Positions 60,859 through 64,000 of a stretch of DNA of 64,000 nt are shown piece after piece; positions within the stretch are counted from its first letter, which is position 1, and each line of letters starts with the position of its first letter. Origin of the DNA: Kwoniella bestiolae CBS 10118 (Eukaryota > Basidiomycota > Tremellomycetes > Tremellales > Cryptococcaceae); the NCBI RefSeq assembly GCF_000512585.2, contig NC_089241.1, positions 7,892,001-7,956,000 of the forward strand. Reading direction: 5' to 3'. Below the pieces are notes generated by a model, which saw only the letters and a list, made by a program, of their open reading frames with translations, was not told the DNA's origin and did not search any database. Made by a program: the position numbers and the translations under genes.

Positions 60859-61570
60859 ATCGGTATGATACTTTGAAGAGAGGATTTGATACTTTCAGGA
60901 ATGTCCACACAGTTTGCTGTTCATAGAAGTATCTACAGGTGGATGATCAGAATGAGACACGTAGTATCCTTGTAATTTGATGAAAACCATCATGATGCTT
61001 GTTATAGGTTGTGAACACAGGACTAGCACTTCGCCAGAAGGTAAATTACAAGCCATGTCTTGGGAGACTGAAACACAGAGCGGAAGCTCTAAAGCGAGTC
61101 CTCGTATGATTGCCTCCAAACGACTAATCGGAAGACAAAATGTAGGGACTTTTTCTGAAGGGCGAAAGAGTGGCAAGAGAGATCAGGCTTTGTGGCTGCT
61201 TTCTAAGCGATGTATATCGTCTAATGTCAGCTGCAATGGGCCCGGGCATGGATTCACGGGTTAGCTTGTATGAGCGATGATGTGCGAACCCCTCACAAAT
61301 CCTTTCTCCTGTGAGGTGACAAAGGTTATGAAACTTGTAAATCGCAGACCATTGTTTGAAATGGAAGGGCAACTTGCTTCGGTACCGCCTCGCTGAAATC
61401 TTTTGAGAAGTTTCGAAGCACCCCCTTACCTAGGAAGCAGAATACAAGCGGTCTTCATCGTATAAAAGCAGAAGATGAGTAGGACCGGTCACCCTCACCC
61501 CTCTTCCAGGAATATCACAAATAGGACAAATATACAACAGAAAACAAACCATCCAATTAGTTCATTCAAC
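60859..61570. other. intergenic between family genes A and B
   Basis: Contains the gene B TATA-like element at 61461. An open frame at 60977-61264 has low coding character and no homology to the family core, so I leave it out. Confidence 0.5.
61461..61468 (+). promoter_or_regulatory. TATA-box-like element of gene B
   Basis: TATAAAAG about 110 nt upstream of the chosen ATG at 61571. It argues against the in-frame ATG at 61475 as the start, because that lies too close to the element. Confidence 0.5.
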
Positions 61571-62316
61571 ATGAGTGATAGCTCACGTATCGAGATGAGT
61601 GAAGAGAAGGGTACGAATGAGTCCGAACATTTCGAAGACCATTTTGTCTTCAATGAGGAGGAGTTCCTGAGTGGGAGGAATCCCCAGCTTTATTCGGTCG
61701 ATATCGATAGTGTCGGTCATCAGTCCGACCAGACCCGAACTAGTTCTCAACCGGCTGCTGCTGCAAGTACGCAGACCAATACCGCAAGTGAGTTACCGGT
61801 ACCTTGACCTCACCCACACTACCTGAGTCTTGTCGCGAAGAGAGATCGGTTTGCAATTGTCCCTTGACTGATCTTCTATGTCCAATGACAATCAGAACCT
61901 ACCGTTCGGGATACATACACAGACCTGCTCGCCAAGAGAGAAAAAACTCTGGACTCATATGAATCTGAACGGAAATCTTTAGGTAGGACGGTAAGTCGTA
62001 AGACACTCTTCACACCGCTTTATGGAGAAGGATTCTGACACCTGCTCTTTGGAAAATCGCTGCTTTTTGAAAGAGAGATCTTCGGGTGACTAAAATCATT
62101 AGAAAGATAGAAAAAAAGAAGGACAAGCAATTAGGTAAGTCATTGCGCTCGTCGAGCATCGGGTAGCTTCAGTGCAGAGCTTGACCCCATCTCGCGATCC
62201 CAGGGGATGCTTTACCGAATTGCGCAGCTCAAAGAAGCGTTTCGCTTCGGCGAGATCTCCGCATTATTGAGGCAGCGGCAGCCAGTTTGAAGGAACGGGG
62301 TGGTCCAAGTTGTTGA
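61571..62316 (+). CDS. tandem family gene B (unrecognised)
   Basis: Second paralogue. Four exons (61571-61787, 61896-61990, 62074-62134, 62204-62316) close in frame to 161 residues. Acidic N-terminus (SEHFEDHFVFNEEEFL) then a Ser/Gln/Thr-rich linker. Core VRDTYTDLLAKREKTLDSYE, then RTRDLRVTKIIRKIEKKKDK, highly basic. C-terminus CAAQRSVSLRRDLRIIEAAA. Intron phases are 1, 0 and 1, identical to gene C. The last intron splits the Gly codon after KDKQL. AAQRxxxxRRD in the C-terminal exon resembles a bZIP basic region without the full N-x7-R pattern. Function unknown; an acidic N-terminus and a basic core suggest a nuclear protein. Confidence 0.75.
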
Positions 62317-62762
62317 TAGGCTTGTGGTGACATGTACTGTTGTGTCACTCGTTCTGCAATTACTATGCCTACACCAGGAGTATGTATGATGAAAGTGGTG
62401 CTAGTCTGTTGTGGCGTGATGGGATGTCAAAGTTGAAACCTTTCTCTGATGACAAATGATTGGGTACAAATCCTTGCTAGCGCAGAATTGCTTCGAGTCG
62501 GTGAATCATTCAGAGACCATGATGCCATGAAAGGACCAATGCGACTCATACATGCTCGGAGTTATATTACTGATACGACGACACCCCCCAGAGCAGGGAT
62601 ACGTTTAGATCACCTGCAAATATGTATCCATTCTATCATCTGGTGTGCCCGCAGTGATGCACATTCCAGAGACAAGCATCCCATCTCAGCAAGTGTCAAT
62701 CCCCTCACAGCCAGGATCTCACTAACACCACCAAAACTCATACCCACCCATCAGATGACGAT
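62317..62762. other. intergenic between family genes B and C
   Basis: Promoter region of gene C. An open frame at 62449-62826 reads through the gene C start in another frame and is judged a shadow. Confidence 0.5.
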
Positions 62763-63530
62763 ATGGAAGACTGGTTTGACTTTGACGCATGGCAATTTGA
62801 CAATGTGGGCGCCGGAGCCCACTTGAATCAGAGCGCCTTTGACCCAGATACTTCATTGGCTGCTTCACTGAGCCCAGATACGAGCACAATCCAATATGAA
62901 GGATTTCATATGGACCAGCCATTTGACAGATCCTCGAGTGAGTGATCCTGTACTTTGTTGGCGACGTTTGGATAGAATGATAATCAGCTTGTATAGAGGG
63001 CACAGACCTACCGGCTGCAGCGTCACAACCTTCTAATACTGATCGACGCAGGCCGGTCGATGTGACATATGAACGTCTCCTCAAGGACAGACAAAAAGCG
63101 TTGGAAAGAGATTTTGAGACAGTCGAATCTTTATACGCAGAGGTGAGTGCTTGTACAATCGGTCACCGAGCCTGTCTTCGTCTGTACACACAGTAGAAGT
63201 AAAGATAAGTCGACATATACAACAGCTGACTGACGCAAGCATATCTCGAAGGTGGATCCAATTATCAATGGTATTGTTGGACCTATGAATATCCCGACTA
63301 AAGGTTAGTATCGCAATCTGTAGCGTCATGCTGTTCCGCAAAATTTGGCAGAACAGAGTTGAAGCTGAGTAATCACACCTTTACTATGCGCAGGGCAAGG
63401 CACCGTGAATACTGTGATATTGCGAAATCGTCGCTTGAAGAATCAACTCCGCAAAATCAAGGAGGCACAGTCAAGGCTGTCGAGCGGTGCAAGTCAGGGT
63501 TCCTGTTATGGGTGGAGTGATCTATCATGA
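62763..63530 (+). CDS. tandem family gene C (unrecognised)
   Basis: Third paralogue. Four exons (62763-62937, 62997-63142, 63240-63303, 63394-63530) close in frame to 173 residues. Acidic N-terminus (MEDWFDFDAWQFDN; SAFDPDTSLAASLSPDTS). Core VTYERLLKDRQKALERDFET, then HISKVDPIINGIVGPMNIP. C-terminus LRNRRLKNQLRKIKEAQSRL, a basic amphipathic helix, ends in SCYGWSDLS. An out-of-frame ATG lies at 62755, and a CAG directly before it could be a splice acceptor, so an extra upstream exon remains possible. Intron phases 1, 0, 1 match gene B, and the third intron again splits a Gly codon. Confidence 0.75.
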
Positions 63531-63785
63531 GCAAAACACGACAGTATCGCTTCCTCAATTATACTCCATACACTTCAATTGTCATACAGACGACATACAA
63601 ACACGTTCCAAAAGCTGAAATTATTGTTTGCGATGGAAGAAGATCCGGATTTGTTTCACTTAGAAGAGAGACCCATTCTCATACTGCTTGCACAGTAAAA
63701 CCAAATTGCATTCTCACACCATTTTATAATCACTTTACTTTGCTCTACTTATCCTCACAGCGGCCTGACATGGGCGAAAATCCCA

Positions 63786-64000
63786 TTATAGTTCACCACC
63801 ATTATCAGTATTAACCAACACATATCTATATCTCGGATCCCCCTTCTTGAACGAGGTCAACGCCCTGTTGATATCGTCCATATCAAACTTCTGAACCCAG
63901 GGTTTGATTTGTTTCTCTTTGACGAAGTTGAACATCTCTGCAATCACCGAGGGGGACCCGACAGCCGAAGCAGTGATGATCAGGTTGCCTATCGTTGTAT
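63786..64000 (-). CDS. zinc-type (MDR) alcohol dehydrogenase, C-terminal end (partial)
   Basis: The last ~70 residues of a medium-chain NADP-dependent alcohol/cinnamyl-alcohol dehydrogenase. IGNLIITASAVGSPSVIAEM, FVKEKQIKPWVQKFDMDDIN and RYRYVLVN match the family's C-terminal pattern (G-S-P-x-x-I-x-E-M-...-I-K-P-W-...-R-Y-R-Y-V). Stop TAA at 63788-63786. The rest of the gene, including the zinc ligands and Rossmann motif, lies beyond base 64000. Confidence 0.88.
   Translation of the reverse strand, partial: TTIGNLIITASAVGSPSVIAEMFNFVKEKQIKPWVQKFDMDDINRALTSFKKGDPRYRYVLVNTDNGGEL

Noticed and set aside
60977..61264. 95-codon plus-strand frame between family genes A and B
   Set aside because: No similarity to the family core and weak coding character.
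62449..62826. 125-codon plus-strand frame overlapping gene C
   Set aside because: Runs in a different frame through the gene C first exon, whose own frame is confirmed by three in-frame junctions.

Overview
This is nuclear DNA of a basidiomycete yeast, most likely a tremellomycete of the Cryptococcus/Kwoniella kind. Genes are cut by many short introns (about 45-150 nt) with GTGAGT/GTAAGT-like donors and CTGAC/CTAAC/CTGAT-like branch sites. The gene set (CAP59/CMT1-type GT69 mannosyltransferase, Bor1-type SLC4 transporter, FUSC/DUF2421 protein, ATG13 with a long disordered tail) fits that group. There are no prokaryotic features. I recognised no tRNA, rRNA, CRISPR array or transposase.

Layout. 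1-9 kb: TAF7 (-, 3' end cut by the window edge), a PAP2-family lipid phosphatase (-) and a type II mitochondrial NADH dehydrogenase (+). 9.5-19 kb: a bHLH regulator (-), then 7.8 kb with no gene I can support. 19-28 kb: a full-length ABCC transporter (-) diverging from RPB5 (+). 28.5-49 kb is a dense housekeeping block: a small membrane protein (-), a nuclear LRR protein (-) diverging from mitochondrial ribosomal protein bL9m (+), ATG13 (+), DPH1 (-) diverging from a Cwf18/CCDC12 splicing factor (+), and methylenetetrahydrofolate reductase (-) diverging from a FUSC-like membrane protein (+).

49-63.5 kb looks accessory and fast-evolving. Three consecutive minus-strand genes encode small transcription-factor-like proteins: one with a C-terminal Zn2Cys6-spaced cysteine cluster and two bZIP-like. 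A GT69 mannosyltransferase (+) and a Bor1/SLC4 anion transporter (-) follow. Then come three tandem plus-strand genes of an unrecognised family (here A, B and C) that share intron positions and a short charged core. The window closes with the 3' end of a zinc-type alcohol dehydrogenase (-).

The most novel content is the A/B/C tandem family and the bZIP pair, in which a phase-1 intron splits the codon at the invariant basic-region Asn position in both genes. For nine genes (TAF7, PAP2, bHLH, small membrane protein, LRR, bL9m, ATG13, GT69 and the 49-63.5 kb regulators) I worked out splice junctions by hand and checked that frames close. For the other multi-exon genes only the outer limits and domain content are given.
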